A stretch of 64,000 nt of DNA from Rhizobium sp. CIAT894 (GCF_000172795.2 NZ_CP020952.1:654395-718394); one strand, 5' to 3'. Positions 23,575 to 33,652 are shown, counted from the first letter of the stretch. Notes: a model not told the origin generated them from the sequence alone. Numbers and translations are program-made.

Positions 23575-25458
23575 ATGCGAATAACCCTCAAATTTACTTT
23601 GTTCGGACTTTTTGGAACTCTGGTCGCCATTTCACTTGGACAAGGTATTCTGGGGTTGCGATCCCTATCCACGATCAAGACCGCCAGCCGGTCGATCGCC
23701 CTCGATACGGTTCCCTCCATGTTGACGCTCAGCCAACTCAACGTCGACTACGGCGATATGCGCGTTGCACATCTCGGTTATGTCCTCGCCCGCGACACAA
23801 CGCGGCAGGAGATTCTTTCCGATTTGAGCAATACCACCGGGCAGATCAGCAAAGACCTGCAGGACTATCAGCCAGCCATCACGAGCGACGCCGAGCGGGC
23901 CATCTACCAGAACTTTGTAAGCGCAGACGCGGCCTATCAGCAGATATGGCAGCGAGCCAAGACGCTCGCAGATACCGGCAAGCCTGACGATGCGATGACG
24001 CTGCTGCTCGGCGAGGGCAGAACGAGTTATGACGCAGCCGGCGACCTGATCCAGAAGGACGTCGACATAAATGTAGCCGACAACAACAACAACCTGACTA
24101 CGGCCGACGCCGCTGTCGAGTTCAGCGTCACCTCGGCCATCGTTGCCCTTGCGATCGCATTCGCAGCAGGTATGGCCGCGATCATCCTCAGCCATCTGCG
24201 TGTTATCGCGCCTCTATCCCAGATGTCCACTTATATGAACACATTGCGGGGTGGGGATACGGCGCGCGAGGTCCCCGGACGCGAGCGTAGCGACGAAATA
24301 GGCGAAATGGCTGTCGCTGTGGAAAAGTTCCGCCAGGCCCTCATCGCCAACAGCCAGTTGGAAGCCGAAACGGAACAGGCTCGGGCGCAAGCCGAGAAAG
24401 ATCGCATTACCGCTCAGCAGCAGGCCGAAGCCGAGGCGGCTGAAAGGCTGCGTATAGCAACTTCGGGCCTGGCGATAGGACTGAAGCGCCTTGCATCCGG
24501 GGATCTGGCATTTCAGCTGGACGGCGCTTTTGCCGCCGATTTCGAAGCTCTGCGTCACGACTTCAACAGTTCGGTTCAACAACTGGCCGCCACTCTCTCG
24601 GCAATCTCAACGGCTACCGTGACCATCGACGGCGGTACGCGCGAAATCAGCCAGGGAGCCAACGATCTTTCAACGCGAACGGAACAGCAGGCTGCTTCGC
24701 TCGAGCAAACTGCTGCGGCACTCGACGAGATCACCACCAATGTCGTCAATTCGTCGAACCGCGCCGAGGAAGCGCGAGTGGTGGCGAACCAGGCGAATGC
24801 CAGTGCGCTGCGGTCCGGAGAGGTCGTTGCAAGAGCAGTCAACGCCATGAGCCGGATCGAAGAGTCTTCGAACCAAATCTCCAACATCATCGGAGTGATC
24901 GATGAAATCGCCTTCCAGACAAATCTCCTGGCACTGAATGCCGGAGTGGAAGCCGCGCGGGCGGGTGAGGCAGGCAAAGGCTTCGCCGTTGTGGCACAGG
25001 AAGTGCGGGAGCTTGCGCAGAGATCGGCAACGGCTGCGAAGGAAATCAAAGCGCTGATCCGAACCTCCAATGCCGAGGTCAGTGATGGGGTCAAGCTGGT
25101 CAGCGAGACCGGCGAGGTTCTCAAAACGATCGAAATAGATGTCGCCACGATCAACGATCACATCGAGGCTATTGCGACTTCTGCACGAGAGCAATCCGTA
25201 GGCCTGAGTGAAGTCAATGTCGCAGTCAACCAGATGGACCAAGTCACTCAGAAGAACGCCGCCATGGTCGAGGAAACGACTGCCGCCAGCACATCTCTGG
25301 CAAACGAGGCCAAGATGCTCACTCAGTTGGTCGAGCGTTTCAAACTGAGTGGTGATCGGCAGGATCCGCGACGTGAGCCCGTCGCGCCATCTTCATCGGC
25401 AGTGCAGACGCTCGGCAACAGAGTGGCTGCCGCCTTCGGCCGCGGGTACGCGGCATAA
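23575..25458 (+). CDS. Methyl-accepting chemotaxis protein
   Basis: 627 residues. N-terminal membrane anchor (LKFTLFGLFGTLVAISLGQG), a four-helix-bundle periplasmic sensor to about residue 175, a second membrane span (SVTSAIVALAIAFAAGMAAI), a HAMP domain, a second HAMP-like segment (GLAIGLKRLASGDLAFQLDG), and the signalling hairpin with [20 protein letters not shown]. The ATG has AAGGAG nine bases upstream. The C-terminus (RVAAAFGRGYAA) has no CheR-docking pentapeptide. The signalling part closely parallels the chemoreceptor at 4737-6614. Confidence 0.93.
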   Translation: MRITLKFTLFGLFGTLVAISLGQGILGLRSLSTIKTASRSIALDTVPSMLTLSQLNVDYGDMRVAHLGYVLARDTTRQEILSDLSNTTGQISKDLQDYQPAITSDAERAIYQNFVSADAAYQQIWQRAKTLADTGKPDDAMTLLLGEGRTSYDAAGDLIQKDVDINVADNNNNLTTADAAVEFSVTSAIVALAIAFAAGMAAIILSHLRVIAPLSQMSTYMNTLRGGDTAREVPGRERSDEIGEMAVAVEKFRQALIANSQLEAETEQARAQAEKDRITAQQQAEAEAAERLRIATSGLAIGLKRLASGDLAFQLDGAFAADFEALRHDFNSSVQQLAATLSAISTATVTIDGGTREISQGANDLSTRTEQQAASLEQTAAALDEITTNVVNSSNRAEEARVVANQANASALRSGEVVARAVNAMSRIEESSNQISNIIGVIDEIAFQTNLLALNAGVEAARAGEAGKGFAVVAQEVRELAQRSATAAKEIKALIRTSNAEVSDGVKLVSETGEVLKTIEIDVATINDHIEAIATSAREQSVGLSEVNVAVNQMDQVTQKNAAMVEETTAASTSLANEAKMLTQLVERFKLSGDRQDPRREPVAPSSSAVQTLGNRVAAAFGRGYAA

Positions 25459-25639
25459 GCGCTCAATGGGGCGGAGCCGAAGGGTGACGATGGCGGTCTG
25501 CGGTAAGTAATTTACTTTGGCAATAGGAGAACGGACCATCGCCCCCAAGCCGTCAAGATAGGCGGCCTGGTGGGCGATGGACGATCAGCAATCGAAGTCG
25601 GGCGCCGAGACGTCCTGTTCGTCTCGGCAGCCCATGCCT

Positions 25640-27811
25640 TTACCACCGATACTTCAGTGTGCCGGTCATGTTGCGGCCCTGGCCCAGGTAGCAGAAGCCC
25701 TCTTCGCAAACCGTTTCTCGCTTGTCGGCGATGTTGCGGATGGCGAAGGCTGCCGTCAGGCCCTCATATTTCTTGTCGAGCGCGCCGAAATCATAGGAGG
25801 CGGATGCATCGACATAGAAAGTCGCAGGATTTTTCGAGGTATTGGCAACATCCGTCCAGGTCTCGCCGATGTAGCGCATGCCGGCGCCAACCGACAGACC
25901 GTTGAAGGGATTGCTTTCCTGGAAGGTGTAGTTCGCCCACAGGCTTGCAATATGGGTCGGGGTGACGGCGGGAGTATTTCCGACGTTGTTGCCCCCCGTT
26001 ACTTCGGAGTCGTTGTAGGTATAGGCCGCAATGATATCGAGGCCGTCGGCGATTGCCGCGCGGGCTTCAAGCTCGATACCCTTTCCGGTCACTTCGCCCT
26101 GGGAGTCATAGGCAAAGGTCAGCGGGTCGGCGAGCCTCGGCTTATTCTGCTCGACGATGTGATAGGCGACGGCCGATAGCAGGATGTCGGAGCCGGGAGG
26201 CTGGTACTTCACGCCGACTTCGTATTGCTCGCCCTTCGTCGGCGGAAGAATTGTGTTGGTTGCGGATCGGTTGGTGACCGGATCGAAGGAGGTCGCGTAG
26301 GAAACGAACGGCGCGATGCCGTTGTCGAAGAGGTAAAGCGCGCCGGCCTGTACGGAGAAGGCATTCTTGTCGACATCCTCCGAGCTGACCGTGGGCAAGG
26401 TCGAATCTCGCGTCTGGTCTACCCAGGTCTGCCGGCCGCCGAAGTTGAAGCGCCAGTTTCCGACCTCGACCTGGTCCATGGCGTAGATGCCGACCTGCCG
26501 CATATCGGCATCGGAAGCCAAGAAATTATAGTCCGGCGTAGAGCCCGAGACTCCGTAAGTCGGATTGGCGATATCGAAGTCGAATGCCGGATCGGCGGCT
26601 CCGAAGCCATAGCCAAAGCTCGACTTGAGATTGGTGTAGTCGAGCCCGAACAGCATCGTATGCGCAAGCGGACCCGTATCGAATTTCGCCTCGAGCTGAT
26701 TGTCGACCTGGAAAACATTCATTTCGTCGCGGATCGCATTCGTGCCGCGATGCGCGACGGTCCCGGTCCAGCTGGTAACGCCGAGGTAGCGAGCCCTGAG
26801 ATCGAGATGCGAATAACGCAGGTTCTGCCGGAAGGTCAGGCCGTTGTCGAATTCATGCTCGAACTGATAACCGACCTGCTGCTGCTTGATCTTCTGATAG
26901 TCATAATCGGGATCGCTCTGTCTGATATCGAGAATCCTGCCGTCCACGGTCGTGATCGCGCCGACATTGGCATCGGTTTCGTCCGCCTGCGCCAGACCAT
27001 ACACCGTCAGAGACGTGCCCTCGTCTGGCTTCCAGGTGAAGGACGGCGCCAGGAAATAGCGGTCGTCGGCAATATCGAAATTGGTATCGCCGCGGCGGGC
27101 AAGGCCGACGATGCGGTAGAGAAAGTCGTCGTTGTCTTCGCTGATCGGCCCGCCGAAATCGAACATTCCCTGCACCCGGTCCTTGGTGCCGTAGGTCATG
27201 CCGACTTCGCGGATCGGCTCTTCGGTCGGAAGCTTCGATATCTTGTTGACGAGGCCACCCGGCGATCCGGAGCCGTAGAGAACGGAGACCGGCCCCTTGA
27301 TCACCTCGACGCGCTGCAACTGATAGGGATCGGTGCGGAACGTGCCGTAGTTGATATAGGGCTGGCGCAATCCGTCACGATAGTCGCCGACCGTCGTGGC
27401 GTTGTAGCCGCGAATATAGATTTGGTCGAAACGCGGATCGAAGCCGCTCGTTCCTGTGGTCACCCCGGCCGTGTAACGCACCGCCTCGATGACCGACTGC
27501 GCGCCGCGTTGCTCGATTTCCTTCTCGGTGGTGACGGAGATCGAACGCGGCGTCTCGACGAGCGGCGTGCTGATCTTGGTCGCGCCCGCGCTGTTCTTGG
27601 CGGTGACCGACGTCCGGTCGGTCTTGCTATCAGAGGCTGCACCCTGGATGACGATCGGTTCCAGCGTTGTCGCGGTGTCGCCTGCGGAGGCGCTCTGGGC
27701 GGAAGCCGGCGATGCTGCAATGCCGATCAGAACGACCGCCGTCGTGGCAAATAGGCTCTCTCTATAAATTCGCGGTAGATTATTAGAAACATTCAAAAAA
27801 ACACGCGCCAT
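25640..27811 (-). CDS. fhuA: TonB-dependent siderophore receptor (FhuA-like)
   Basis: 723 residues from the ATG at 27811; a GTG one codon earlier is also in frame. Signal peptide (SLFATTAVVLIGIAASPASA), a TonB box region (TTLEPIVIQGAAS), the plug domain (ETPRSISVTTEKEIEQRGAQ; VEVIKGPVSVLYGSGSPGGL), then a 22-strand barrel ending in the aromatic residue of GTLKYRW. This is the ferric-hydroxamate receptor type. With fhuD-fhuB nearby and an IRO box 64 bases upstream, it is very probably the ferri-vicibactin receptor. It stands alone, not in an operon. Confidence 0.88.
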   Translation of the reverse strand: MARVFLNVSNNLPRIYRESLFATTAVVLIGIAASPASAQSASAGDTATTLEPIVIQGAASDSKTDRTSVTAKNSAGATKISTPLVETPRSISVTTEKEIEQRGAQSVIEAVRYTAGVTTGTSGFDPRFDQIYIRGYNATTVGDYRDGLRQPYINYGTFRTDPYQLQRVEVIKGPVSVLYGSGSPGGLVNKISKLPTEEPIREVGMTYGTKDRVQGMFDFGGPISEDNDDFLYRIVGLARRGDTNFDIADDRYFLAPSFTWKPDEGTSLTVYGLAQADETDANVGAITTVDGRILDIRQSDPDYDYQKIKQQQVGYQFEHEFDNGLTFRQNLRYSHLDLRARYLGVTSWTGTVAHRGTNAIRDEMNVFQVDNQLEAKFDTGPLAHTMLFGLDYTNLKSSFGYGFGAADPAFDFDIANPTYGVSGSTPDYNFLASDADMRQVGIYAMDQVEVGNWRFNFGGRQTWVDQTRDSTLPTVSSEDVDKNAFSVQAGALYLFDNGIAPFVSYATSFDPVTNRSATNTILPPTKGEQYEVGVKYQPPGSDILLSAVAYHIVEQNKPRLADPLTFAYDSQGEVTGKGIELEARAAIADGLDIIAAYTYNDSEVTGGNNVGNTPAVTPTHIASLWANYTFQESNPFNGLSVGAGMRYIGETWTDVANTSKNPATFYVDASASYDFGALDKKYEGLTAAFAIRNIADKRETVCEEGFCYLGQGRNMTGTLKYRW

Positions 27812-28225
27812 CACTTGGTCCCTACGTCACAGATGCGCGCGGAACCTATGGAGCGAGATTGGCCTTGTCAACATAAGATGATTCTTTTAGTCATCTTTTA
27901 ACCGATAAAATCTCCGTGCTTGCCTCTCCCGAGCAGGTTGCACGCTCCATCAAGGTCCGCAGCGTTCTCCACCGCGTAATTGCCGACGGAGGACGGTTTT
28001 GTCGTGCGACAGGCAAAGTGTGGACAGAAATGCTGTCAACCTGCCGATCTTGATGGGACAGAACCGTCAGTTCGGCCCTATCTGTAAGACCTTGACCCGA
28101 TGTGACGCATGTTGACGACCGACTGTCACCACGTGGTACAAAATCATTAGGGCAGGCACATCGTCTTTTCGGGCGAACACCGCGGCCCGTCTTGTCTCCG
28201 GTCATCTTCTCCCTAAATCCGACAC
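27812..28225. other. Divergent intergenic region (414 bp)
   Basis: Lies between the TonB receptor (minus) and the diguanylate cyclase (plus). It contains the IRO box; otherwise I see no supported gene. Confidence 0.45.
27875..27897. promoter_or_regulatory. RirA-type IRO box upstream of the TonB receptor
   Basis: AAGATGA, 9 bases, TCATCTT: a perfect 7-bp inverted repeat containing TGA-N9-TCA, 64 bases upstream of the receptor start. It matches the rhizobial IRO motif recognised by RirA and shares AAGATGA with the copy near rpoI. Confidence 0.7.
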
Positions 28226-29506
28226 ATGGATACCGAGCGAACCAGAGCTCCTATCAAAACGGTAAGGGCGTCTTCGCGGAAACCTCTCCAGAGGTTGAGC
28301 CCGGCCATTTCAGAGCAAGTCGAGCGCCTGCTCGGGGGGCGCACGCGCGATATCCGCCTGCATGGGGAACTGGCTCAGCTTTTTCGCGAACGCTCCTGGC
28401 CGCGGACGGCCAAGATCATCCGCGCGTGGATGGTTTGGGTTATCGTGCTCGACATCCTGACTTTGGGCCTCAACGCGATCCTGCTTCCGGCCGAAACCGT
28501 CATGTCGATGCTTTGGCCGGCGTCTATCCTTCCCCCCGCCGCCCTTGTCGCCGTTATGGTCTTCCGGCGACCGCACGCTTTGTGGCTGCAGGGCGTTTTC
28601 ATCCTATCGGCGGTTTTTCTCATCCTGCTGTCCGTCGCTTTGGTGGGGGTGAACAGTGGCGGCGAGTTTTATGAGCGGCATTTGACCATCATGCTGTTTG
28701 TTGCCGTCACCGCCATCATCATCTTTCCCGTTCCGCTCGGTTGGGCGATGGCGATCGGTGCTTCCGCCCTCGGTCTCTACCTCGTGTTTCAGCTGCACAA
28801 TCCAGGCATCGAAGCGGGAAGCGCTCTTGCCGGAACGCTGTTTTTCGCGAGCGGTGTGGCTGCGACAGTCGTTGCCCGACGCACCACGACCATCTTCGCT
28901 CAGAAGACTTTCCTGCTCGAGTTACGAGATCGAAGCCGCCTCGCAGAGCTGACCGACGCCAACTCGCAGCTGGAATTGCTGGCGCGGACCGATCCGCTGA
29001 CGGGTGTCGCCAACCGGCGTTCGATGATGGAAACGCTCCATCATTTCTGGAACGAGGAACTGATGCGAACGAGCGGCGCGGCGATGCTGATGTGCGATAT
29101 CGATGACTTCAAGCATCTCAACGACAATCTCGGCCATGCCGAAGGCGACCGCTGCCTGGTGAAAGTTGCCGGCATCATCCAGAGCAGCATGAGAGATGAG
29201 CGGGATCAGGTCGCCCGCTACGGAGGCGAAGAGTTTCTTGTCTTTCTGCCCGGTTCCGATGAACAGGAGGCCAGGGCGGTCGCCGAGAGAATTCGCAGCC
29301 GAGTTGAGGCCGCGTCTCTTCCAAATCCCACCTCGCGTGTCGTTCCCTGGGTCACTGTCAGCATCGGAATAGCGATATTGCAAAATGGTGACGGCGTGTC
29401 CGCGGAGCGCATGCAGCACCAGGCGGATGCGGCGCTCTACCTTGCCAAAAAGACCGGCCGCAACCGCGTGGTGGTCCACACGCCGGAAGCCGATCAGGCA
29501 GGCTGA
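28226..29506 (+). CDS. Membrane diguanylate cyclase (GGDEF)
   Basis: 426 residues. About six membrane helices lie between residues 65 and 220 (IIRAWMVWVIVLDILTLGLN; ALWLQGVFILSAVFLILLSV; TIMLFVAVTAIIIFPVPLGW). A short coiled link leads to a GGDEF domain: RTDPLTGVANRRSMMETL, AMLMCDIDDFKHLNDNLGHA, and the active-site ARYGGEEF near residue 335. GGEEF is compatible with cyclic-di-GMP synthesis. The usual RxxD inhibitory site before the active loop is not clearly present (it reads RDERD). No EAL domain is present. The signal is unknown. Confidence 0.92.
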   Translation: MDTERTRAPIKTVRASSRKPLQRLSPAISEQVERLLGGRTRDIRLHGELAQLFRERSWPRTAKIIRAWMVWVIVLDILTLGLNAILLPAETVMSMLWPASILPPAALVAVMVFRRPHALWLQGVFILSAVFLILLSVALVGVNSGGEFYERHLTIMLFVAVTAIIIFPVPLGWAMAIGASALGLYLVFQLHNPGIEAGSALAGTLFFASGVAATVVARRTTTIFAQKTFLLELRDRSRLAELTDANSQLELLARTDPLTGVANRRSMMETLHHFWNEELMRTSGAAMLMCDIDDFKHLNDNLGHAEGDRCLVKVAGIIQSSMRDERDQVARYGGEEFLVFLPGSDEQEARAVAERIRSRVEAASLPNPTSRVVPWVTVSIGIAILQNGDGVSAERMQHQADAALYLAKKTGRNRVVVHTPEADQAG

Positions 29507-29834
29507 TCTTCCGCCGCGACCTCGGCCATTCGAACGCCGCTCTTTTGAGCGCCATCGGCAATTGGGGCTCCGTCGGCACCCGTTTGCGCTTTCCCTATCG
29601 TCCAATAGACGCAGCGGAGGCGATCAGGTTGCGGCGCATCGCACGCTCCGAACTCGCCGACCTTTTCCCCTGAATTTGCTCGGGTCGCGCGGAGACAAAT
29701 GACCTGGGGGTTGCTGGGCCAACATCGCCCTGCCGGAGTAACGGCAACAGGCAAGAGAATAATTTTCTGTTGTCGCAAATGAAAAATCTGCTTTACTGAC
29801 GCTTCGCTGCTTGGCTTTGAGGGGGATATTGCCG
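29507..29834. other. Intergenic region (328 bp)
   Basis: Lies between the diguanylate cyclase and L,D-transpeptidase genes, both plus strand. I see no supported gene or clear regulatory motif. Confidence 0.4.
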
Positions 29835-30509
29835 ATGCCGTGGACCCGCAGGGATATTGTGCTTGGTGGATTGGCGTTACTTGGCGCCGGTGCGGTCGGC
29901 AGGCCGGCTTTCGCTCAGGCGTCTTCCTTTTTTGCCGGCACCGCCGTCGACAATGGCGTGACATTTCGGGCGACGAACTTCGCCAAGATCGACAGGAAAT
30001 GGCACCGCCAGGTCGTCAAATATTTCAGCAGCGAGCCGATCGGCACCGTCGTCGTCGATACCAGGCACCATTTCCTCTACCTGATTATGGAGAACAAGAC
30101 AGCGATCCGCTACGGCGTCGGCGTCGGCCGCGAGGGTTTCAAATGGTTCGGCCGCGCCACGATCGACGCCAAATCTCTCTGGCCGCGCTGGACACCGCCG
30201 CCGGAGATGCGCAAACGCCATCCCGAACTGCCCGAATTCGTGGAGGGAGGCTCACCGAAGAACCCGCTCGGTCCCCGCGCCATGTATCTGCATCGCGACG
30301 GCGTCGACACGGGCTATCGCTTCCACGGCACGCTTGAGCCATGGAGCATCGGCAAGGATGCCTCCAGCGGCTGTATCCGCATGTTCAACGAGGATGCCAT
30401 CGACCTTTATCAGCGTTGCCCCATCGGCACGGCCGTACAGGTTCTGCCGCATATTGCCGACCAGGCCGAAAGCGCTACGCAGGTCAGCCAAACAACCCCG
30501 GTTGAATAG
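29835..30509 (+). CDS. L,D-transpeptidase (YkuD / ErfK family)
   Basis: 224 residues. The N-terminus (MPWTRRDIVLGGLALLGAGA, ending near RPAFAQA) is a twin-arginine-like export signal. The catalytic domain runs through GTVVVDTRHHFLYLIMENKT, YGVGVGREGFKWFGRATIDA, PKNPLGPRAMYLHRDGVDTG and the active site YRFHGTLEPW with DASSGCIRMFNEDAIDLYQR, giving the H and SxGC(I/V)R motif with the catalytic cysteine. It cross-links peptidoglycan or attaches proteins to it in the periplasm. It lies 12 bases before an OmpA-like lipoprotein gene, so both act at the envelope. The in-frame start at 29811 is less likely. Confidence 0.9.
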   Translation: MPWTRRDIVLGGLALLGAGAVGRPAFAQASSFFAGTAVDNGVTFRATNFAKIDRKWHRQVVKYFSSEPIGTVVVDTRHHFLYLIMENKTAIRYGVGVGREGFKWFGRATIDAKSLWPRWTPPPEMRKRHPELPEFVEGGSPKNPLGPRAMYLHRDGVDTGYRFHGTLEPWSIGKDASSGCIRMFNEDAIDLYQRCPIGTAVQVLPHIADQAESATQVSQTTPVE

Positions 30510-30521
30510 GAAATCACCCTG

Positions 30522-31058
30522 ATGTCTGCTCCGACCGAATTTGCAAGGCGCCTTCTCGTCGCGTCCATGCTCCTGGCGCTTGCCGCCTGCTCCACAACCG
30601 AGATCGCCTCCCTGGAAGAACCCACCGCAGCGCCGATGACCGGCCAGACCAACGATCCCGCGCCCGGTTTCGAGAACGTGGCGGCGGGCAGCGAAGAAGA
30701 TTTCATCCTCAATGTCGGCCGGCGGATCTACTTCAAGCAGGACTCCGCCGCGCTCGATTCCGTCGCCATGGCAACCTTGGACAACCAGGCCGCCTGGCTG
30801 AACAAGAACCCGACCTGGCTGCTCAAGCTGCAGGGATTTGCCGACGATTCCGGTTCCGCAATTAAAATGGAGACGCTGTCGCAGAAGCGCGCCGACGCAG
30901 CAATGGCCTATCTCGCCTCAAAGGGCGTGGACGCCAAGCGCATGTGGGCCAAGGGCTACGGCAACGACCGCGAAGTCCGCGACTGCACGGATCGATCCTG
31001 CCGGGTGCAGAACAGGCGCGTCGTCACCAATCTGCGCACCCAGCCCGACGCGGCCTGA
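30522..31058 (+). CDS. OmpA family lipoprotein
   Basis: 178 residues. Lipoprotein signal (RRLLVASMLLALAACSTTEI, lipobox LAAC at residues about 22-25), a short linker, then a C-terminal OmpA peptidoglycan-binding domain: RIYFKQDSAALDSVAMATLD, LLKLQGFADDSGSAIKMETL, SQKRADAAMAYLASKGVDAK and QNRRVV. This is the Pal/YiaD-type fold. It probably sits in the outer membrane, bound to peptidoglycan, and is co-transcribed with the L,D-transpeptidase just upstream. Confidence 0.88.
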   Translation: MSAPTEFARRLLVASMLLALAACSTTEIASLEEPTAAPMTGQTNDPAPGFENVAAGSEEDFILNVGRRIYFKQDSAALDSVAMATLDNQAAWLNKNPTWLLKLQGFADDSGSAIKMETLSQKRADAAMAYLASKGVDAKRMWAKGYGNDREVRDCTDRSCRVQNRRVVTNLRTQPDAA

Positions 31059-31114
31059 TCGCCGCTCGAACCATTCAGCGCTTGCGCAGCTGATGCGGTC
31101 TCGCCAGTCCGCCT

Positions 31115-33577
31115 TCAGGACGGAGGCGGCAGGATATAACCCGATGGCGACGGCAGGTCGACGATGAACCTGATATCCGCCGCATTCGCCGCCACTACCA
31201 ATTGGTAGTCGCCCGGCTCGGCCCGGAAGGCGCCGGCCTCGACATCGAAATAAGCGAGATCGCGCGACCGGATCTTCATCACGGCCGTGCCGGTCTCACC
31301 GGGTTGCAGCGAAAGCTTTGCGAAGGCGCGCAGCTCCTTGGCCGGCCGCTCCACTTTTGTCTTTGGCGAACTGATATAGAGCTGCACCAGTTCCGAGCCC
31401 GCCCGGTCGCCGATATTGGTCAGGTCGAGGCTTATAGTCACGCCATCAGGCCCCATTTCGCCGGCCGAAAGCCGCGGTTCACCCCAGCTGAAACGGGTAT
31501 AGCCGAGGCCGAAGCCGAAGGGAAAGAGCGGCTCGACGGCGCGTGTGTCGTGGTGACGATAGCCGACGAAGACGCCTTCGGCGTAGCGCACATGCCCGTC
31601 CTTGCCGGGATAGACGGCGGCATCGCCTGTCATGGCGGAATTGTCCGCCAGCGCCTTCGGGAAGGTCTGCGGCAGGCGTCCGCCGGGCTCGACATCGCCG
31701 AACAGCACGTCGGCGACAGCATTGCCGAGCTCCTGCCCCGGGTACCAGATCTGCAGCACGGCGCGGACCTTGCCGAGCCACGGCATTTCCACAGGGCCAC
31801 CGGTCTGCAGCACGACCACGGTATTGGCATTGGCGGCGGCCACCCGCTCGATCAGTTCTTCCTGCCGGCCCGGAAGCCGCATGTCGGGCAGATCAAGCCC
31901 CTCCGTATCCCATTCGCCGTCGCGGCCGACGAAGAGAAGCGCCACATCGGCATTGCGGGCCGTCTCGACGGCTGCCTCGATATCGCCCTCGCCGAGCGGT
32001 TTTTCCACGCCGAAACGAATGGCGATGAGGTTGATGCCCTCCCCGCTCGCGATGGACGGCTCGTATTCGACGGTGACCGCATAGGCCCGGCCGGCTTCGA
32101 GTGCGACAGTGCCGCGCTGCTCGTCATTGGCGGTGCCGAAATAGTTTTCGCCGCGCGTCCAGCCATCATGGCCATCCACCGTCAGTACGCCGTCGACGAA
32201 GAGCCGCGCCAGGCCGGCATTGGTCATGCCGAAGACATGATCGCCGCTCTCCTCCGGCACGAATTGCATTCTCATCCGAGCCGAGAAATCGGCGGGGTCG
32301 AGATCGCCCGACGGCAGTTCGAACCAGAAGAACTCGCCCTTGTCGACGATCTCGACATGAAGCGGATTGCCCTTGCAGCCGCGTCCCTTGAAATATTCGA
32401 CCGTGATCTTTCCCTTGAACACGTCGATCAGACGGTTATGGCGGCAGCCGACCGCATGGCTGATGCTGTTGGCATTGGCAAGGGCGGCGCGAATGCCTTC
32501 GAGCGGGCTCACCGTATAATGCGCCGCAATCTGGGCGCTGCCGCCGCCCATGACGCGCGCGGTGGCGGCATTCGGTCCGATCACGGCAATGCGGTCGAGC
32601 GAGGTCTTGGCAAGCGGCAGGATGCCGTCGTTCTTGAGCAGGACCGCGCCCTCCGCGCCAAGGCGGCGGATCAGCGCCCGGTCTTCCGGCAGGTCGATCG
32701 CCTGCTCCGTGAGGTCAGGCGTCTTCTCGAAGGCGCCGACCCGTTCGAGCAGCAGCAGCATCCGCCGCGCCGCAGCCTTCACCGTCGCGGCCTCGACCTT
32801 GCCCTCGCGCACGGCGGCAATCAGTTTTTCGCCGCGATCGCGCGCCGGACCCGGCATTTCGAGATCGAGACCGGCATTGATCGTATCGGCTGTCGAATGC
32901 GAGCCGAACCAGTCGGACATGACGATACCGTCAAAACCCCATTCCTGGCGCAGCACCTCGGTCAGCAGCCAGTGATGTTCGCTGGTATAGGTGCCGTTGA
33001 GACGATTATAGGAGGACATGACGGCCATGACGCCGGCGCGGCGGACGGCCTGTTCGAAGGGCGGCAGGTAGATTTCGCGCAGCGTCCGCTCGTCGATATC
33101 GGAAGACATGGTCTGCCGCTCGATCTCGGATTCGTTGCCGGCGAAGTGTTTTATGGTTGCCGCGATCCCCTCGCCTTGCACGCCCTCGATATAGGCGACG
33201 GCGAGTTCCGATGTCAGCACCGGATCTTCGGAATAACATTCGAAATTGCGACCATTGAGACCGGAGCGATGGATATTCACCGTCGGCGCGAGCAGCACGG
33301 CCGCTCCTTTGCTCTTGGCCTGGCGCGCAAGGGCGCCCCCCATCTGCTTGACGAGATCGGGATTCCAGCTGGCGCCGAGCGCGATGGCGACGGGAAAGCA
33401 GGTCGCCTTGACGCCGGCGACCAGCGAACCGGCGCCGCGCGCGCCATTCGGCCCATCCGTCACCTTGATCTTCGGCACGCCGAGACGCTCGATAGGAACC
33501 GTCGTCCAGAAATCGGCGCCCGAGAGCAGAGAGACCTGCTCCTCAAGGGTCATCTTGTCGAGAATGGAATCGATCAT
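31115..33577 (-). CDS. Beta-glucosidase, glycoside hydrolase family 3 with PA14 insert
   Basis: 820 residues from the ATG at 33577 with GGGAGGC upstream. Domain order: GH3 N-terminal barrel with the nucleophile aspartate in GFDGIVMSDWFGSHSTADTI; GH3 C-terminal domain (AVLLKNDGILPLAKTSLDRI); a PA14 carbohydrate-binding insert (FSARMRMQFVPEESGDHVFG, then NAGLARLFVDGVLTVDGHDG); and a C-terminal fibronectin-III-like domain (VTISLDLTNIGDRAGSELVQ). There is no signal peptide, so it acts in the cytoplasm on imported beta-glucosides. It is divergent from a TetR gene 75 bases away that may control it. Confidence 0.93.
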   Translation of the reverse strand: MIDSILDKMTLEEQVSLLSGADFWTTVPIERLGVPKIKVTDGPNGARGAGSLVAGVKATCFPVAIALGASWNPDLVKQMGGALARQAKSKGAAVLLAPTVNIHRSGLNGRNFECYSEDPVLTSELAVAYIEGVQGEGIAATIKHFAGNESEIERQTMSSDIDERTLREIYLPPFEQAVRRAGVMAVMSSYNRLNGTYTSEHHWLLTEVLRQEWGFDGIVMSDWFGSHSTADTINAGLDLEMPGPARDRGEKLIAAVREGKVEAATVKAAARRMLLLLERVGAFEKTPDLTEQAIDLPEDRALIRRLGAEGAVLLKNDGILPLAKTSLDRIAVIGPNAATARVMGGGSAQIAAHYTVSPLEGIRAALANANSISHAVGCRHNRLIDVFKGKITVEYFKGRGCKGNPLHVEIVDKGEFFWFELPSGDLDPADFSARMRMQFVPEESGDHVFGMTNAGLARLFVDGVLTVDGHDGWTRGENYFGTANDEQRGTVALEAGRAYAVTVEYEPSIASGEGINLIAIRFGVEKPLGEGDIEAAVETARNADVALLFVGRDGEWDTEGLDLPDMRLPGRQEELIERVAAANANTVVVLQTGGPVEMPWLGKVRAVLQIWYPGQELGNAVADVLFGDVEPGGRLPQTFPKALADNSAMTGDAAVYPGKDGHVRYAEGVFVGYRHHDTRAVEPLFPFGFGLGYTRFSWGEPRLSAGEMGPDGVTISLDLTNIGDRAGSELVQLYISSPKTKVERPAKELRAFAKLSLQPGETGTAVMKIRSRDLAYFDVEAGAFRAEPGDYQLVVAANAADIRFIVDLPSPSGYILPPPS

Positions 33578-33652
33578 GCAAGCCTCCCGAGGGTTCAATC
33601 CTTAAACCTACCGATTACTCGGTATTTTTAAGATGTCAATCAAGCAAAGCTG

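Noticed and set aside
26225..27754. Long open frame (509 codons) on the plus strand
   Set aside because: Antisense to the TonB receptor; no family resemblance.
31202..33631. Long open frame (809 codons) on the plus strand
   Set aside because: It lies entirely antisense to the GH3 beta-glucosidase, has no recognisable domain, and is a by-product of GC-rich codon use.
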